The notes under the pieces: model-generated | The model's database searches: none | The model's input: the letters and a program-made list of their open reading frames with translations, nothing else | Told to the model about the DNA's origin: nothing | Position numbers and translations under genes: made by a program | DNA from: Loktanella sp. S4079 | GTDB lineage: Bacteria; Pseudomonadota; Alphaproteobacteria; Rhodobacterales; Rhodobacteraceae | DNA: 64,000 bases | Assembly: GCF_000967725.1 (NCBI RefSeq) | Contig: NZ_JXYE01000002.1 | Coordinates: 310,001-374,000 of the forward strand | Direction: 5' to 3' | Part shown: positions 8,235 through 17,033 of the stretch, piece by piece | Position numbering within the stretch: the first letter of the stretch is position 1 | Layout of the letters: every line of letters starts with the position of its first letter

Positions 8235-9365
8235 TTACAGCTTTGCACGCTGAATTTCGGCAAGATTACGAGCACCAATTTGACCCATGTTGCTGATCAT
8301 ATCCTGCTGTAGGATGTCTAAGACATGCGCAGCACCGGATTCGCCTAAGGCCCCCAATCCATAGTGGAATGCGCGCCCGAGCATGACAAAATCTGCCCCA
8401 AGCGCAATTGCACGGAGCACATCCAAACCGCCCGCAATCCCGCTATCAAAGATGATGGGTAGGTTGGTTGCCGCGCGAACATCGGGCAAAACGTCAATTG
8501 CTGCAGGTGCACCATCGAACTGTCGACCCGCATGGTTACTGACCCAAATCGCGTCAACGCCTTCGTCCGACAGTTGTGCGGCATCGTCTGGGTTGCAAAC
8601 CCCTTTGATGATCAGTGGCCCATCCCAATGCGCGCGCAGCCAGCGCAGGTATTCCCAGTCGGGCGAGGTCCGCAGTAAATAGCCAATATGCTGTGTCGAG
8701 GGCAGGGCTGTCTTGATGTCAGAATAGCTCTCCATCAATTTCAGGCGGGGCATTCCGGTCTTGCGAATTCCATTGAGCCATGCCGGACAGCGCGCCGCTT
8801 GCATTGCAAGTCTTGGCGTTAGTTTAGGCGGGTTGCTCATCCCGCCACGGGTCTGACGTTCACGGCGTGAGGCGACAGGAACATCCACAGTTAGCACAAG
8901 GGTATGAAACCCCGAATCTTTGGCGCGCCTTAGGATATCTTTGCGGATTTCCGGGTCGCGAGGCGGATAGAGTTGAAACCACCCTTGATCGCCCACCAGC
9001 GGGCCGATTTCTTCGGGCAATTGGCTGGCAACTGTCGAAAGCGTGTAGGGAATGGCTTCAGTCGCGGCGGTGCGCGCGAGCATCCGTTCGGCGCCGGGCC
9101 AGACAATGCCAGACATGCCGACAGGTGCGATACCAATAGGTAACGGGTAATCACGGCCCAGTAGCGTTGTGCTAAGATCCGGCGTGAATTCACCGTGCAA
9201 GATTGATGGGCGAAATAGGATTTTATCTAGCGATGAACGATTGCGATGTTGCGTGGTTTCAAGCCCAGTCGCGCTATCCATGTATTCCCAGACAAAGTGC
9301 GGAATACGTTTTTTCGCGCGGGCCTTGAGGTCGGCAATAGCTGGGTATTTTGTATGTAGTGACAC
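8235..9365 (-). CDS. FMN-dependent alpha-hydroxy-acid oxidase (L-lactate dehydrogenase-like)
   Basis: This protein of about 376 residues has the TIM-barrel fold of the lactate dehydrogenase (LldD)/glycolate oxidase family. It oxidises a 2-hydroxyacid with FMN, probably at the membrane with a quinone acceptor. Motifs are IGIAPVGMSGIVWPGAE (FMN site), GWFQLYPPRD, the active-site SNHAGRQFDGAPA near residue 270 (catalytic His and substrate-binding Arg), then DSGIAGGLDVLRAIALGAD. The exact substrate is unclear. A GTG at 9365 gives a start like homologues (MSLHTKYPAIADLK); a TTG at 9377 is an alternative overlapping the upstream stop. It lies 4 nt after the ZIP gene and before pyc. Confidence 0.85.
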   Translation of the reverse strand: MSLHTKYPAIADLKARAKKRIPHFVWEYMDSATGLETTQHRNRSSLDKILFRPSILHGEFTPDLSTTLLGRDYPLPIGIAPVGMSGIVWPGAERMLARTAATEAIPYTLSTVASQLPEEIGPLVGDQGWFQLYPPRDPEIRKDILRRAKDSGFHTLVLTVDVPVASRRERQTRGGMSNPPKLTPRLAMQAARCPAWLNGIRKTGMPRLKLMESYSDIKTALPSTQHIGYLLRTSPDWEYLRWLRAHWDGPLIIKGVCNPDDAAQLSDEGVDAIWVSNHAGRQFDGAPAAIDVLPDVRAATNLPIIFDSGIAGGLDVLRAIALGADFVMLGRAFHYGLGALGESGAAHVLDILQQDMISNMGQIGARNLAEIQRAKL

Positions 9366-9369
9366 GCAT

Positions 9370-10071
9370 CTATCCAATCATGAGATGGCCGCAGAGGCCC
9401 AAAAGAAATCCCGCAACAGCGCCAAGTGCTGGGCCATGACGATTGGCCAGTTTGGCTTGCGGTGCGATATCCTGAAAAATCAAGTAGAGTATCGCGCCTG
9501 CGGCCGTCAGCATCAGCGCGCCGGTTACTTGCGGGAAATCGGCCAGCAAAAGAAATCCTGCGAGCGCCGAGGCTGGGCCGATACAGGCGAGGCCCACAAA
9601 ATTTCGCAGGATTGCCCCCGATTTTGCACCAGAATCGCGCTGTTCGCGGAATGCGTTGAAACCTTCTGGCAGGTTTTGAAGTGCGATCATCAATGCGAGA
9701 AGTAACCCAGAGCTTTTGCCGCTGGCGATAACCGCACCTAATGCGACCGCCTCGGGGATAAAATCTGATAGCATCGCAACAAGCTGTGCCTTGTGCGAAC
9801 CTTGGCGGGTCAGGCGCATATCTACCACAGCCATTGCAATCGCCCCCGCCGCGATCCAGCCAATAACCGCAAAGGTATTTAGCGCCTCATCCCCTTGGGG
9901 AATTAGAACAAATGCGACCGCGCTGAGCAATGCGCCGCCGCCAAAGGCGACAACGCTGTGACGCAATTCGGTGCGTAGCCAGTCACGTTGGATATTTTCA
10001 TTCGCGGCAATCACGCCCCCAAGGGGGATCATTGCGCTGACAAGGGTTCCCAAAAGAATTACCTGAAACAT
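9370..10071 (-). CDS. ZIP-family metal transporter
   Basis: This 233-residue inner-membrane protein has about eight hydrophobic segments and belongs to the ZIP divalent-cation importers (ZupT-like). Metal-path motifs are HSVVAFGGGALLSAVAF near residue 39, SDFIPEAVALGAV near 124 and ALQNLPEGFNAF near 151, where the Asp/Glu and Asn-Leu-Pro-Glu-Gly residues line the binding site. Zinc or iron is the likely substrate. The ATG at 10071 starts MFQVILLGTLVSAMIPLGG directly at the first membrane segment. Its stop is 4 nt from the hydroxyacid oxidase start, suggesting a transcript with it. It is divergent from uvrD. Confidence 0.84.
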   Translation of the reverse strand: MFQVILLGTLVSAMIPLGGVIAANENIQRDWLRTELRHSVVAFGGGALLSAVAFVLIPQGDEALNTFAVIGWIAAGAIAMAVVDMRLTRQGSHKAQLVAMLSDFIPEAVALGAVIASGKSSGLLLALMIALQNLPEGFNAFREQRDSGAKSGAILRNFVGLACIGPASALAGFLLLADFPQVTGALMLTAAGAILYLIFQDIAPQAKLANRHGPALGAVAGFLLGLCGHLMIG

Positions 10072-10167
10072 AGGACATGCGTAGCTGAACAATTTCGACA
10101 AGGGAAGCTGGGAACATTGTGTGAACAAGGCTTTTCCTATCTGCGCTTTGCAGGTATCGTGTGCGTC

Positions 10168-12549
10168 ATGAATGATTTTTCCGAAGAAGATGCCTTTGAG
10201 GCCGCAGTTCCGCTAAGCCAGCGCGCCATGGCGCAGCGTCCGACGCCGTATTTAGATAGTCTAAATCCAGCGCAGCGCGAGGCGGTTGAGACACTTCATG
10301 GTCCGGTTTTGATGCTGGCCGGGGCCGGAACCGGCAAGACCAAGGCGTTAACGACGCGGATTGCGCATTTGCTTTCTACAGGCACGGCGCGCCCGCATGA
10401 AATTCTCGCGGTGACCTTTACCAACAAGGCTGCGCGCGAAATGAAAGAACGGATCGGCGCGCTGATGGGCGAGGCCGTTGAAGGGATGCCATGGCTCGGG
10501 ACGTTCCACTCGGTTTGCGCCAAGTTGTTGCGACGGCACGCCGAACTGGTTGGGCTTAAGTCGAATTTTACCATCCTTGATAGCGACGATCAGGTTCGCC
10601 TGATGAAGCAGCTGATCGAAGCGGCTGGGATCGACGCAAAACGCTGGCCGCCGCGGATGCTGTCGGGGATTATCGACAATTGGAAAAACAAAGCGTGGAC
10701 GCCTGATAAGGTCCCGGATGCCGATCATGCCGTATTCGATCATCAGGGTGTCGCGCTTTATTCTGCGTATCAACAGCGGCTGCGTGACCTGAATGCAGTG
10801 GATTTTGGTGACATCCTGCTCCACATGGTGACCATCTTCCAAAAGCATCCAGATGTTTTGGATCAATATCAGCGGTGGTTCCGCTTTATACTGGTGGACG
10901 AATACCAAGATACCAACATCGCCCAATATTTGTGGCTGCGTCTGCTTGCTAGCAAAGACAAGAACATCTGCTGCGTTGGCGATGACGATCAGTCGATCTA
11001 TGGCTGGCGGGGTGCCGAAGTTGGCAATATCCTCAGGTTTGAGGCCGACTTTCCCGGTGCACATGTTGTCCGGCTCGAGGAAAATTATCGTTCAACCCCA
11101 CATATTCTGGCGGCGGCATCTGGTGTGATTGCTACCAATAAGGGGCGGTTGGGTAAGACGCTTTTTACCTCGCGTGAGGACGGCGAAAAGGTGCGGCTAA
11201 TCGGCCATTGGGATGGCGAAGAGGAATCACGCTGGGTGGGTGAAGAAATCGAAGCCATGCAGCGTGGCACGCGCTGCATGATGCCTATGGGGCTGGACCG
11301 CATGGCAATTCTTGTGCGCGCGTCACATCAGATGCGCGCCTTTGAGGATCGCTTTCTAAGCATCGGTTTGCCTTACCGTGTGATCGGTGGGCCGCGTTTC
11401 TATGAACGGATGGAGATTCGCGACGCGATGGCCTATTTCCGTTTGGCGGTTAGCCATGACGACGACCTAGCCTTTGAGCGTATCGTGAATACGCCCAAAC
11501 GTGGCTTGGGGGAAAAGGCGGTTCAGACAATCCAGCGCACCGCCCGTGAAAACGGCGTTTCGCTTGTCGAAGGCGCGCGGTTGGTCTGTCAGGGTAAGCT
11601 GCTGGGCGGTAAGGGGCTAAAAGAGCTCAGTATTCTTGTCGATGCGCTGGATCGTTGGCGCGGACAGGTCATCGCGGAATCAGATACGCACGTCGAATTG
11701 GCCGAAATGATCTTGGACGAATCTGGCTACACAGGGTTTTGGCAAAACGACAAAACGCCCGAGGCGCCCGGTCGCCTCGAGAACCTCAAGGAACTTGTGA
11801 AGGCACTTGAGAATTTTGAGAATCTGCAAGGTTTTCTGGAACACGTCAGCCTGATCATGGAGAACGACACCGAAGAGCAGGGTGAAAAGGTCAGTATTAT
11901 GACACTTCACGCCGCTAAGGGGCTCGAATTTCCGGCTGTATTCTTGCCGGGGTGGGAAGACGGGCTGTTTCCGTCGCAACGTTCCATGGATGAAAGCGGC
12001 GTTAAGGGCCTCGAGGAAGAGCGACGCCTTGCCTATGTTGGAATTACCCGCGCTGAGGAAATTTGTACGATTTCCTTTGCTGCAAATCGCCGGGTCTATG
12101 GGCAGTGGCAATCACAATTGCCTTCGCGCTTTATAGACGAACTGCCCGAAGAACATGTTGAGGTGCTGACGCCTCCGGGTCTTTATGGAGGAAACTACGG
12201 TGCAGCAGGCATGTCGTCTGCGACGATAGCGGGGACGACGCAATCGAATCTGCACCAAAAGGCGCATAGCGCCGATGTTTACGATTCGCCCGGTTGGAAG
12301 CGTCTGCAAAGCCGTAGCCAAGACCGAGGCCAAGCAGCCAAACCGCGTGCGCAAAGTATCACAATCGACCTAGAGGCCGTGAGCGCCTTTACGGTTGGTG
12401 ATCGCGTTTTCCACCAGAAATTCGGTTATGGAGAGCTGATTGGGATAGAGGGCGATAAGCTAGTCATCGAATTTGACAAAGCGGGCAGTAAACATGTGAT
12501 GGCACGCTTTATCGTTGCGGCCGATCAGGCGGATGACATCCCGTTTTAG
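10168..12549 (+). CDS. uvrD: UvrD/PcrA-type superfamily 1 DNA helicase
   Basis: This 793-residue 3'-5' DNA helicase serves nucleotide excision repair and replication-fork maintenance. Motifs in order: Q-motif LNPAQREAV near residue 33; Walker A AGAGTGKTKAL near 51; DEYQDTN (motif II) near 247; DDDQSIYGWRGAE (motif III) near 274; MTLHAAKGLEFPAVFLPGWE near 575; EERRLAYVGITRAE near 620. The end (about 740-790) has the Tudor-like PcrA segment VGDRVFHQKFGYGELIGIEG. The ATG at 10168 was chosen because homologues begin shortly before the Q-motif and upstream in-frame sequence looks non-coding. It is divergent from the ZIP gene. Confidence 0.95.
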   Translation: MNDFSEEDAFEAAVPLSQRAMAQRPTPYLDSLNPAQREAVETLHGPVLMLAGAGTGKTKALTTRIAHLLSTGTARPHEILAVTFTNKAAREMKERIGALMGEAVEGMPWLGTFHSVCAKLLRRHAELVGLKSNFTILDSDDQVRLMKQLIEAAGIDAKRWPPRMLSGIIDNWKNKAWTPDKVPDADHAVFDHQGVALYSAYQQRLRDLNAVDFGDILLHMVTIFQKHPDVLDQYQRWFRFILVDEYQDTNIAQYLWLRLLASKDKNICCVGDDDQSIYGWRGAEVGNILRFEADFPGAHVVRLEENYRSTPHILAAASGVIATNKGRLGKTLFTSREDGEKVRLIGHWDGEEESRWVGEEIEAMQRGTRCMMPMGLDRMAILVRASHQMRAFEDRFLSIGLPYRVIGGPRFYERMEIRDAMAYFRLAVSHDDDLAFERIVNTPKRGLGEKAVQTIQRTARENGVSLVEGARLVCQGKLLGGKGLKELSILVDALDRWRGQVIAESDTHVELAEMILDESGYTGFWQNDKTPEAPGRLENLKELVKALENFENLQGFLEHVSLIMENDTEEQGEKVSIMTLHAAKGLEFPAVFLPGWEDGLFPSQRSMDESGVKGLEEERRLAYVGITRAEEICTISFAANRRVYGQWQSQLPSRFIDELPEEHVEVLTPPGLYGGNYGAAGMSSATIAGTTQSNLHQKAHSADVYDSPGWKRLQSRSQDRGQAAKPRAQSITIDLEAVSAFTVGDRVFHQKFGYGELIGIEGDKLVIEFDKAGSKHVMARFIVAADQADDIPF

Positions 12550-12576
12550 CACCTGTGGTCTAACGCAGCACAGGTG
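12550..12576. terminator. Stem-loop between convergent uvrD and truncated haemoglobin genes
   Basis: CACCTGTG (12550-12557) pairs with CACAGGTG (12569-12576) directly after the uvrD stop and across the stop region of the convergent haemoglobin gene. There is no clear T-run, so termination is plausible but unproven; it may act for both directions. Confidence 0.4.
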
Positions 12577-12952
12577 GCCCATCATTGGGTTCGCTCGCAT
12601 AGCGAAGACCGCGTCCAATTCTATGGGCCAATGCGGACCACGCAGCTGCTGTTTCATCGGGTAGCTGCGTTTCCAGTGTTTCGTCAAAAAGCCTGAGCCA
12701 AATGTCAAAGTGTTTGGGGTTTATTTCTTGAATCCGCATGTGGGTTTGCATCGGATTCCCGTGATAGTCGCGCTCAAACAAAATTGCGTTCCGCCAGAAA
12801 CGAACAATCGTCGCCTCATGTGTTGACCAGTCGTGGACGTGGCGTGCGAAAATGGATCCGAGAACGGGATCGTGGCGGACCGCCTGATAAAACAGATGAA
12901 CAACCTGTGTAATCTGATCGTCAGAGATTGGAAATCGGGGTGGGATGGACAT
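12560..12952 (-). CDS. Group III truncated haemoglobin
   Basis: This 130-residue protein is a 2-on-2 truncated globin of group III. It matches group III features: FYQAVRHDPVLGSIFARHV in the B/C region, WSTHEATIVRFWRNAILF, then MQTHMRIQEINPKHFDIWLR with the proximal His in the F region, and TAAAWSALAHRIGRGLRYA at the end. Group III globins bind haem, and roles in oxygen or NO chemistry or respiration have been proposed. It stands alone, convergent with uvrD and upstream of the CcaF1/RNA array on the same strand. Confidence 0.88.
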   Translation of the reverse strand: MSIPPRFPISDDQITQVVHLFYQAVRHDPVLGSIFARHVHDWSTHEATIVRFWRNAILFERDYHGNPMQTHMRIQEINPKHFDIWLRLFDETLETQLPDETAAAWSALAHRIGRGLRYASEPNDGPPVLR

Positions 12953-12996
12953 GTTGGCACCTTACGAAGTTTTCACAGGGTCACAACGATTGCGCA

Positions 12997-13037
12997 CAAA
13001 AAAACGGTCATGCCCGGGAGGAGGTGAGCATGACCGT
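12997..13037 (-). terminator. Intrinsic terminator formed by the last cuckoo hairpin
   Basis: On the minus strand ACGGTCATGC pairs perfectly with GCATGACCGT (13004-13037) and is followed at once by a run of seven T. The loop carries TCACCTCCTCCCGG. This hairpin is both the final CcsR-like element and the stop for the DUF1127 transcript. Confidence 0.85.
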
Positions 13038-13293
13038 CTCTATGATCGGCGCCTGCTTACTCTGGGAGGAGAAGAGCGAGGCGCTTCCTCGCAGGCGTTG
13101 CTCGGGAGGAGGTGAACGTAGCCTGCGGTATAATCGGTTCCGCCGGGAGGAGGTGGCGGTTCCGAAACTGTTGTAAAGTGGCGACATCCGGGAGGAGGTG
13201 AATGTCGCCACCTTATATGTGACCCAAGCTCAGGGAGGAGGAGGAGACTTGGGCCGGTTCAGAACTGTCTTTTCAGGGAGGAAGCGACAGTTC
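13004..13293 (-). ncRNA. CcsR/cuckoo-type RNA array: seven hairpins with anti-Shine-Dalgarno loops
   Basis: Seven consecutive hairpins follow the DUF1127 stop on the minus strand. Stem outer limits are 13262-13293, 13223-13253, 13178-13211, 13134-13165, 13090-13127, 13049-13084 and 13004-13037. Stem sequences all differ (for example GAACTGTC/GACAGTTC, and GTGGCGACAT pairing with ATGTCGCCAC). Each loop carries CCTCCC or CCTCCTCCC in RNA sense; the loops of 13004 and 13178 are identical (CCGGGAGGAGGTGA as read on the plus strand). This is the layout of CcsR1-4 behind RSP_6037 in Rhodobacter sphaeroides, where DUF1127 mRNA and sRNAs are cotranscribed under RpoH control and processed. Four are known there; seven are seen here. 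Loop sequence mimics the 16S anti-SD and could pair with ribosome-binding sites. Individual sRNA ends are not known. Confidence 0.85.
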
Positions 13294-13304
13294 CGATCTT
13301 TGAA

Positions 13305-13520
13305 TTACTTGCCGTACGCAGCTTCGAGTGCGACGCGTTTGATTTCAGAGCGACCCAGGCCCAGATCGGCCAGTTCACGGTTGCTCAGAGCTTCCAGCTC
13401 GTTAATTGTTGCAGCGTAGACTTTGCGGTTCGCGATTTTTTGAGCGATCTCAGCGCGGAAAGCGGAGAAGCGTGCAGCAAAAGAGGCGCCAGCAAATTGT
13501 GTCTGTGTTTGGTATGTCAT
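13305..13520 (-). CDS. ccaF1: Small DUF1127 protein, CcaF1-like
   Basis: This 71-residue basic protein ends in the DUF1127 motif: INELEALSNRELADLGLGRSEIKRVA (residues about 39-65), with an N-terminal half FAARFSAFRAEIAQKIANRK that looks helical. Length and layout match CcaF1 (RSP_6037) of Rhodobacter sphaeroides, an RNA-binding protein that affects sRNA maturation and turnover and is cotranscribed with the CcsR RNAs. The same arrangement is seen here: the hairpin array starts 11 nt after its stop. The ribosome-binding site is weak (GAGTAAAGAAC before ATG). A TTGTGC/TTCATA pair with 16-bp spacing lies about 60 bp upstream but is not a convincing RpoH promoter by eye. Confidence 0.85.
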   Translation of the reverse strand: MTYQTQTQFAGASFAARFSAFRAEIAQKIANRKVYAATINELEALSNRELADLGLGRSEIKRVALEAAYGK

Positions 13521-13771
13521 GTTCTTTACTCGTCTATCTTTTACGTCGTTGCGATCTGTATCGCTTGGTTGCCCTCCTTATGAAGGATTATGCTGCGCTT
13601 GCACAACGGACGTTTGGGCATTGCTGCTATGCAGAAAATGCATAAGCATCCCTGACCTAACGTCATCAATCTGTAGTAATATTGTGCAGATCGGCACTAG
13701 GGCTTGCGGTTTGCGTAATTCGTGCCAGATGTTGGTCGATAAATAGACGCTTTGTGAATAAGGGGCCAAGG

Positions 13772-14845
13772 ATGGCAATTACGCGTGATGAAATTTTGGG
13801 CGAGCTGGCGCGGCTGACATTGCCCGACGGCGAGAATCTTGTTTCACGCGATATGGTGCGGGCGCTGACCATCGAATCTGGTGCGGTGCGTTTTGTGATC
13901 GAGGCTGCCAATCCTGATGAAGCATCCAAGATGGACGCGATCCGCAAGGCGGCCGAGGAATTGGTGGGCGCGTTAGATGGTGTTAGCTCTGTTTCGGTTG
14001 TGCTGACCGCGCACGGACCAGCACCCAAGGCCCCAGAGCCACCCACATTAAAGGTGGGGCGTCATCCGACACCGCAGGCCGGGCCTGCACCTGTCGCAGG
14101 TGTGGATCGCATTTTGGCGATTGGGTCAGGTAAGGGTGGCGTGGGTAAATCCACGGTTTCGTCAAACCTTGCGGTTGCGCTGGCAAAAGAGGGGCGCCGC
14201 GTCGGGTTGCTCGACGCAGATATCTATGGGCCGAGCCAACCACGCATGATGGGGGTCTCGAAACGACCTGCTAGCCCCGACGGAAAAATCATCGAGCCTC
14301 TCAAGGCGCATGGTGTAACGATGATGTCGATTGGTCTCATGGTTGATCCCGACAAGGCCGTGGTTTGGCGCGGGCCAATGTTGATGGGGGCTTTGCAACA
14401 GATGCTGGGGCAGGTTGCTTGGGGTGAATTAGATGTCCTGATCGTTGATTTGCCGCCGGGAACGGGTGACGTACAGCTGACGCTATGCCAGAAAACCAAT
14501 CTGACCGGCGCTGTGGTTGTCAGCACGCCGCAGGATGTGGCGCTGATTGATGCTCGCAAGGCGATTGACATGTTCAAGACGCTCAAGACACCTGTGCTTG
14601 GGTTGATCGAGAATATGTCGACATTCCACTGCCCAAATTGCGGGCATGAATCACATATCTTTGGGCATGGCGGTGTAGCTGCCGAGGCTGATGCGATGGG
14701 TGTGCCGTTGCTGGGGGCTTTGCCGATTGATTTGGATACACGACTTGCTGGTGACGCGGGCGTCCCAGTCGCGGCTGGCGATGGGGCGATGGCAGATGCA
14801 TATCGCCAGTTGGCTCGCCGCTTTATTGATGGCGGAATGGCTTAG
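13772..14845 (+). CDS. apbC: Mrp/ApbC (NBP35-type) Fe-S cluster carrier ATPase
   Basis: This 357-residue cytoplasmic P-loop protein assembles or transfers Fe-S clusters. An N-terminal MIP18/DUF59-like domain (about 1-90) precedes the deviant Walker A GSGKGGVGKST near residue 117. DLPPGTGDVQLTL near 227 is the Walker B/switch region. The cluster-binding CPNCG near 287 is present, with SHIFGHGG after it. The ATG at 13772 has AGGGG/AAGG upstream, and family members start MAITREEI-like. It is monocistronic: a strong intrinsic terminator follows within 30 nt. Confidence 0.92.
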   Translation: MAITRDEILGELARLTLPDGENLVSRDMVRALTIESGAVRFVIEAANPDEASKMDAIRKAAEELVGALDGVSSVSVVLTAHGPAPKAPEPPTLKVGRHPTPQAGPAPVAGVDRILAIGSGKGGVGKSTVSSNLAVALAKEGRRVGLLDADIYGPSQPRMMGVSKRPASPDGKIIEPLKAHGVTMMSIGLMVDPDKAVVWRGPMLMGALQQMLGQVAWGELDVLIVDLPPGTGDVQLTLCQKTNLTGAVVVSTPQDVALIDARKAIDMFKTLKTPVLGLIENMSTFHCPNCGHESHIFGHGGVAAEADAMGVPLLGALPIDLDTRLAGDAGVPVAAGDGAMADAYRQLARRFIDGGMA

Positions 14846-14871
14846 CCGCATTCTTTGTAGCAACCTAAAGG

Positions 14872-14906
14872 GGCGGCGAGCGTATGCTCTGCCGCCTCTT
14901 TTTGTT
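14872..14906 (+). terminator. Intrinsic terminator of apbC
   Basis: GGCGGCGAGC (14872-14881) pairs through a GTAT loop with GCTC-T-GCCGCC (14886-14896), leaving a single bulged T, and is followed by TCTTTTTGTTTT. It lies 26 nt past the apbC stop. Confidence 0.85.
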
Positions 14907-15547
14907 TTGGGCGACCCGGTTGTGGCGGGAATGCCACGGGGTATTGCGCATTTTGAGGGTCGCTATGGGAAACTATGGAATCTGCTGGTGATTCGGACTT
15001 AAGGCCGGGTTTCCAGGGCGTCATGTGAATATTTTTGAAGAAAATTCACGAGCGTGACGGCAGTAGGCGCGCTTTTGATGTCGTCTCGGGGAATTTCTGG
15101 AAATTTTTTCTACGCGGCTAGCGCTACTAGATGTGGTGCCGAAATTCGCTGATTCCACTACAAATTCTCTAAATTTCGAATGAATTCTTGCTGGCTCAAA
15201 GCTGGCCTCAGCGGAAATCCCCATGAGGTTCCATGAATTCCCAAAAAACTGTTGATCCGATTCCCAAGTGCTGTCAAAACAAGAGCACGGTAACGACGAC
15301 ACACATTCAAACGGGGCAGTTAAGAACCCCAACCGGCAAAAGCAGGTTTCTACAGGCTTCGTCATTACCCAAAACAGATCCGGCGCGTGAGCGAGCAGAC
15401 ATCCCCCCAGGTGGCACGCGCAGTCGGACTTTTCCCCGAAAATAAGGGGTAAAGCGGCGGATTGTGCAGTGGCAGCAGCGCAATTCGCCGTTCCTACATT
15501 TAGGGCCGCATAAGTGGCCGCATTCAGAGGTAAGGGACCGAGGGACA
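14907..15547. other. Long non-coding stretch upstream of mraZ
   Basis: About 640 bp with no convincing gene on either strand; open frames here have no recognisable protein features. It must contain the dcw promoter. I see small inverted repeats: GTGAAT/ATTCAC (about 15025-15050), GGGG-CAGTTAAGAA-CCCC (about 15315-15332) and CCCC-GAAAATAA-GGGG (about 15434-15449). I found no MraZ-type TGGGN direct repeats and no RNase P RNA core. A regulatory RNA or transcription-factor sites are possible. Confidence 0.5.
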
Positions 15548-16042
15548 GTGGTTCTGAGTTTTACAGGCGAACACACCCAAAAGGTGGACAGTAAGGGGCG
15601 CATGTCGATCCCTGCTGATTTTCGCCGTGTGCTCGAAGCTGGAGACCCTGAATGGACAACAGGTTTGTCGCCGCGCATGTATTTGCTGTATGGTGATCAC
15701 CTCAAGAACGAACTGCACGGCTATACTGTCAGCGAATTCACGGCGCTCGTGGATCAGATCAACGCGATGCCACGCGGTTCTGCGAATAAGAAGAAATTGT
15801 CGCGCTTGATTATTGGGCAGTCCATTAAGCTGGATGTCGATAAGGATGGGCGCACCGTCATGCCGATTAAGCAGCGACAAAAGCTGGGCCTGACGGACGG
15901 AGAATTAAAGTTCAGCGGTCTTGGTGATCATTTCGAAATCTGGAAAGCAGAGACATACGCCGAAGAAATTGCAGATGATCTGACGGATTGGTTGGATGAG
16001 CAGGGTGATGATTTCGATCCGCTGAGCCTGCTTGATGAGTAA
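15548..16042 (+). CDS. mraZ: MraZ, dcw-cluster regulator
   Basis: This 164-residue DNA-binding protein contains two SpoVT/AbrB-like swapped-hairpin repeats. The first starts FTGEHTQKVDSKGRMSIPAD near residue 4 and the second SIKLDVDKDGRTVMPIKQRQ near 93; the DxxGR elements are the core. MraZ oligomerises and represses or modulates its own dcw operon. The GTG at 15548 was chosen because GAGGGA sits 5 nt upstream and homologues begin at this point; an upstream in-frame ATG at 15464 gives sequence unlike the family. rsmH follows after 10 nt. The long non-coding leader suggests promoter-level control. Confidence 0.93.
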   Translation: MVLSFTGEHTQKVDSKGRMSIPADFRRVLEAGDPEWTTGLSPRMYLLYGDHLKNELHGYTVSEFTALVDQINAMPRGSANKKKLSRLIIGQSIKLDVDKDGRTVMPIKQRQKLGLTDGELKFSGLGDHFEIWKAETYAEEIADDLTDWLDEQGDDFDPLSLLDE

Positions 16043-16052
16043 AGGTTGAACA

Positions 16053-17033
16053 ATGTCAGCTGCCACCGACAACGCACCACATATTCCGGTTCTGATTAGA
16101 CCGCTCATCGCAGCGGTCTCTCCTGTTTCTGGCGTTTGGCTGGATGGGACGTTTGGTGCGGGTGGCTATACGCGTGAATTGCTTGCTGCGGGTGCGGATA
16201 AGGTGATCGGCGTTGATCGCGATCCGCTTGCGTTTGAAATGGCAGCAAGTTGGGTGGGGCAATACGGTGACCGCATTGCGCTCCAAGAAGGTACTTTTTC
16301 GCGGCTTGATGAATACGCCTCTGATCTCGACGGAGTTGTCTTGGATCTGGGGGTGAGTTCGATGCAGTTGGATCTGGCCGAGCGCGGGTTTTCGTTCATG
16401 CGCGATGGACCACTGGATATGCGTATGTCGCAAGACGGTCCCTCTGCCGCGGATTTGGTGAACACCGCCGATGAGGCCGAAATCGCCGATATTATTTTCT
16501 TATACGGTGAAGAGCGTGCTTCGCGCCGTATTGCACGCGCGATTGTCGCTGCGCGTCCGATTACGACAACTTTGCAATTGGCCAAAGTCGTCGAAGGATG
16601 TTTGCCACGTGCAAAGCCGAACCAATCGCATCCTGCAACGCGCACGTTTCAGGCGCTGCGAATTGCGGTGAACAACGAATATGGCGAACTGGCTGCGGGA
16701 TTGATGGCAGCTGAACGCGCGCTTAAGCCCGGTGGGCAACTGGCTGTGGTGACATTCCACTCGGTCGAAGACCGCATGGTAAAGCGTTTCTTGCAGGCGC
16801 GTTCGGGCAATGTGGCAAATGCCAACCGTTACGCACCGGAAACAGAACAGGTGACGCCCGCATTTCGCATCGAGAAACGCAAGGCGATTGGTCCCGACGA
16901 TCAAGAGCTTGCTGAAAACCCGCGTTCGCGCTCGGCTAAGTTGCGCGTGGCGATCCGTACCGACGCCCCCGCCGAGGAAATTGATCCTGCGGTTCTGGGT
17001 ATGCCAATGAAAAAGAAAAAGGGGGGCAGGTAG
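16053..17033 (+). CDS. rsmH: 16S rRNA m4C1402 methyltransferase RsmH (MraW)
   Basis: This 326-residue SAM-dependent enzyme methylates N4 of C1402 in the 16S rRNA decoding centre. Features: [10 protein letters not shown] near residue 10, SAM-binding [14 protein letters not shown] near 31, [11 protein letters not shown] near 51, the family hallmark [19 protein letters not shown] near 98, and [15 protein letters not shown] near 193 followed by [15 protein letters not shown]. The C-terminal tail is Lys-rich (MKKKKGG). Length is normal for the family. The TAG stop abuts the ftsL ATG (TAGATG), so ftsL translation is coupled. Confidence 0.96.
   Translation: MSAATDNAPHIPVLIRPLIAAVSPVSGVWLDGTFGAGGYTRELLAAGADKVIGVDRDPLAFEMAASWVGQYGDRIALQEGTFSRLDEYASDLDGVVLDLGVSSMQLDLAERGFSFMRDGPLDMRMSQDGPSAADLVNTADEAEIADIIFLYGEERASRRIARAIVAARPITTTLQLAKVVEGCLPRAKPNQSHPATRTFQALRIAVNNEYGELAAGLMAAERALKPGGQLAVVTFHSVEDRMVKRFLQARSGNVANANRYAPETEQVTPAFRIEKRKAIGPDDQELAENPRSRSAKLRVAIRTDAPAEEIDPAVLGMPMKKKKGGR

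Noticed and set aside
13004..13293. CRISPR-like array from regularly spaced GGGAGGAGGT repeats
   Set aside because: The repeats are only 9-10 bp, always inside hairpin loops, with spacers that form the matching stems; no cas genes nearby.
15425..15445. RNase P RNA core-like GGAAAAGTCCG on the minus strand upstream of mraZ
   Set aside because: The surrounding P4 partner and ACAGAA-type conserved elements are missing.
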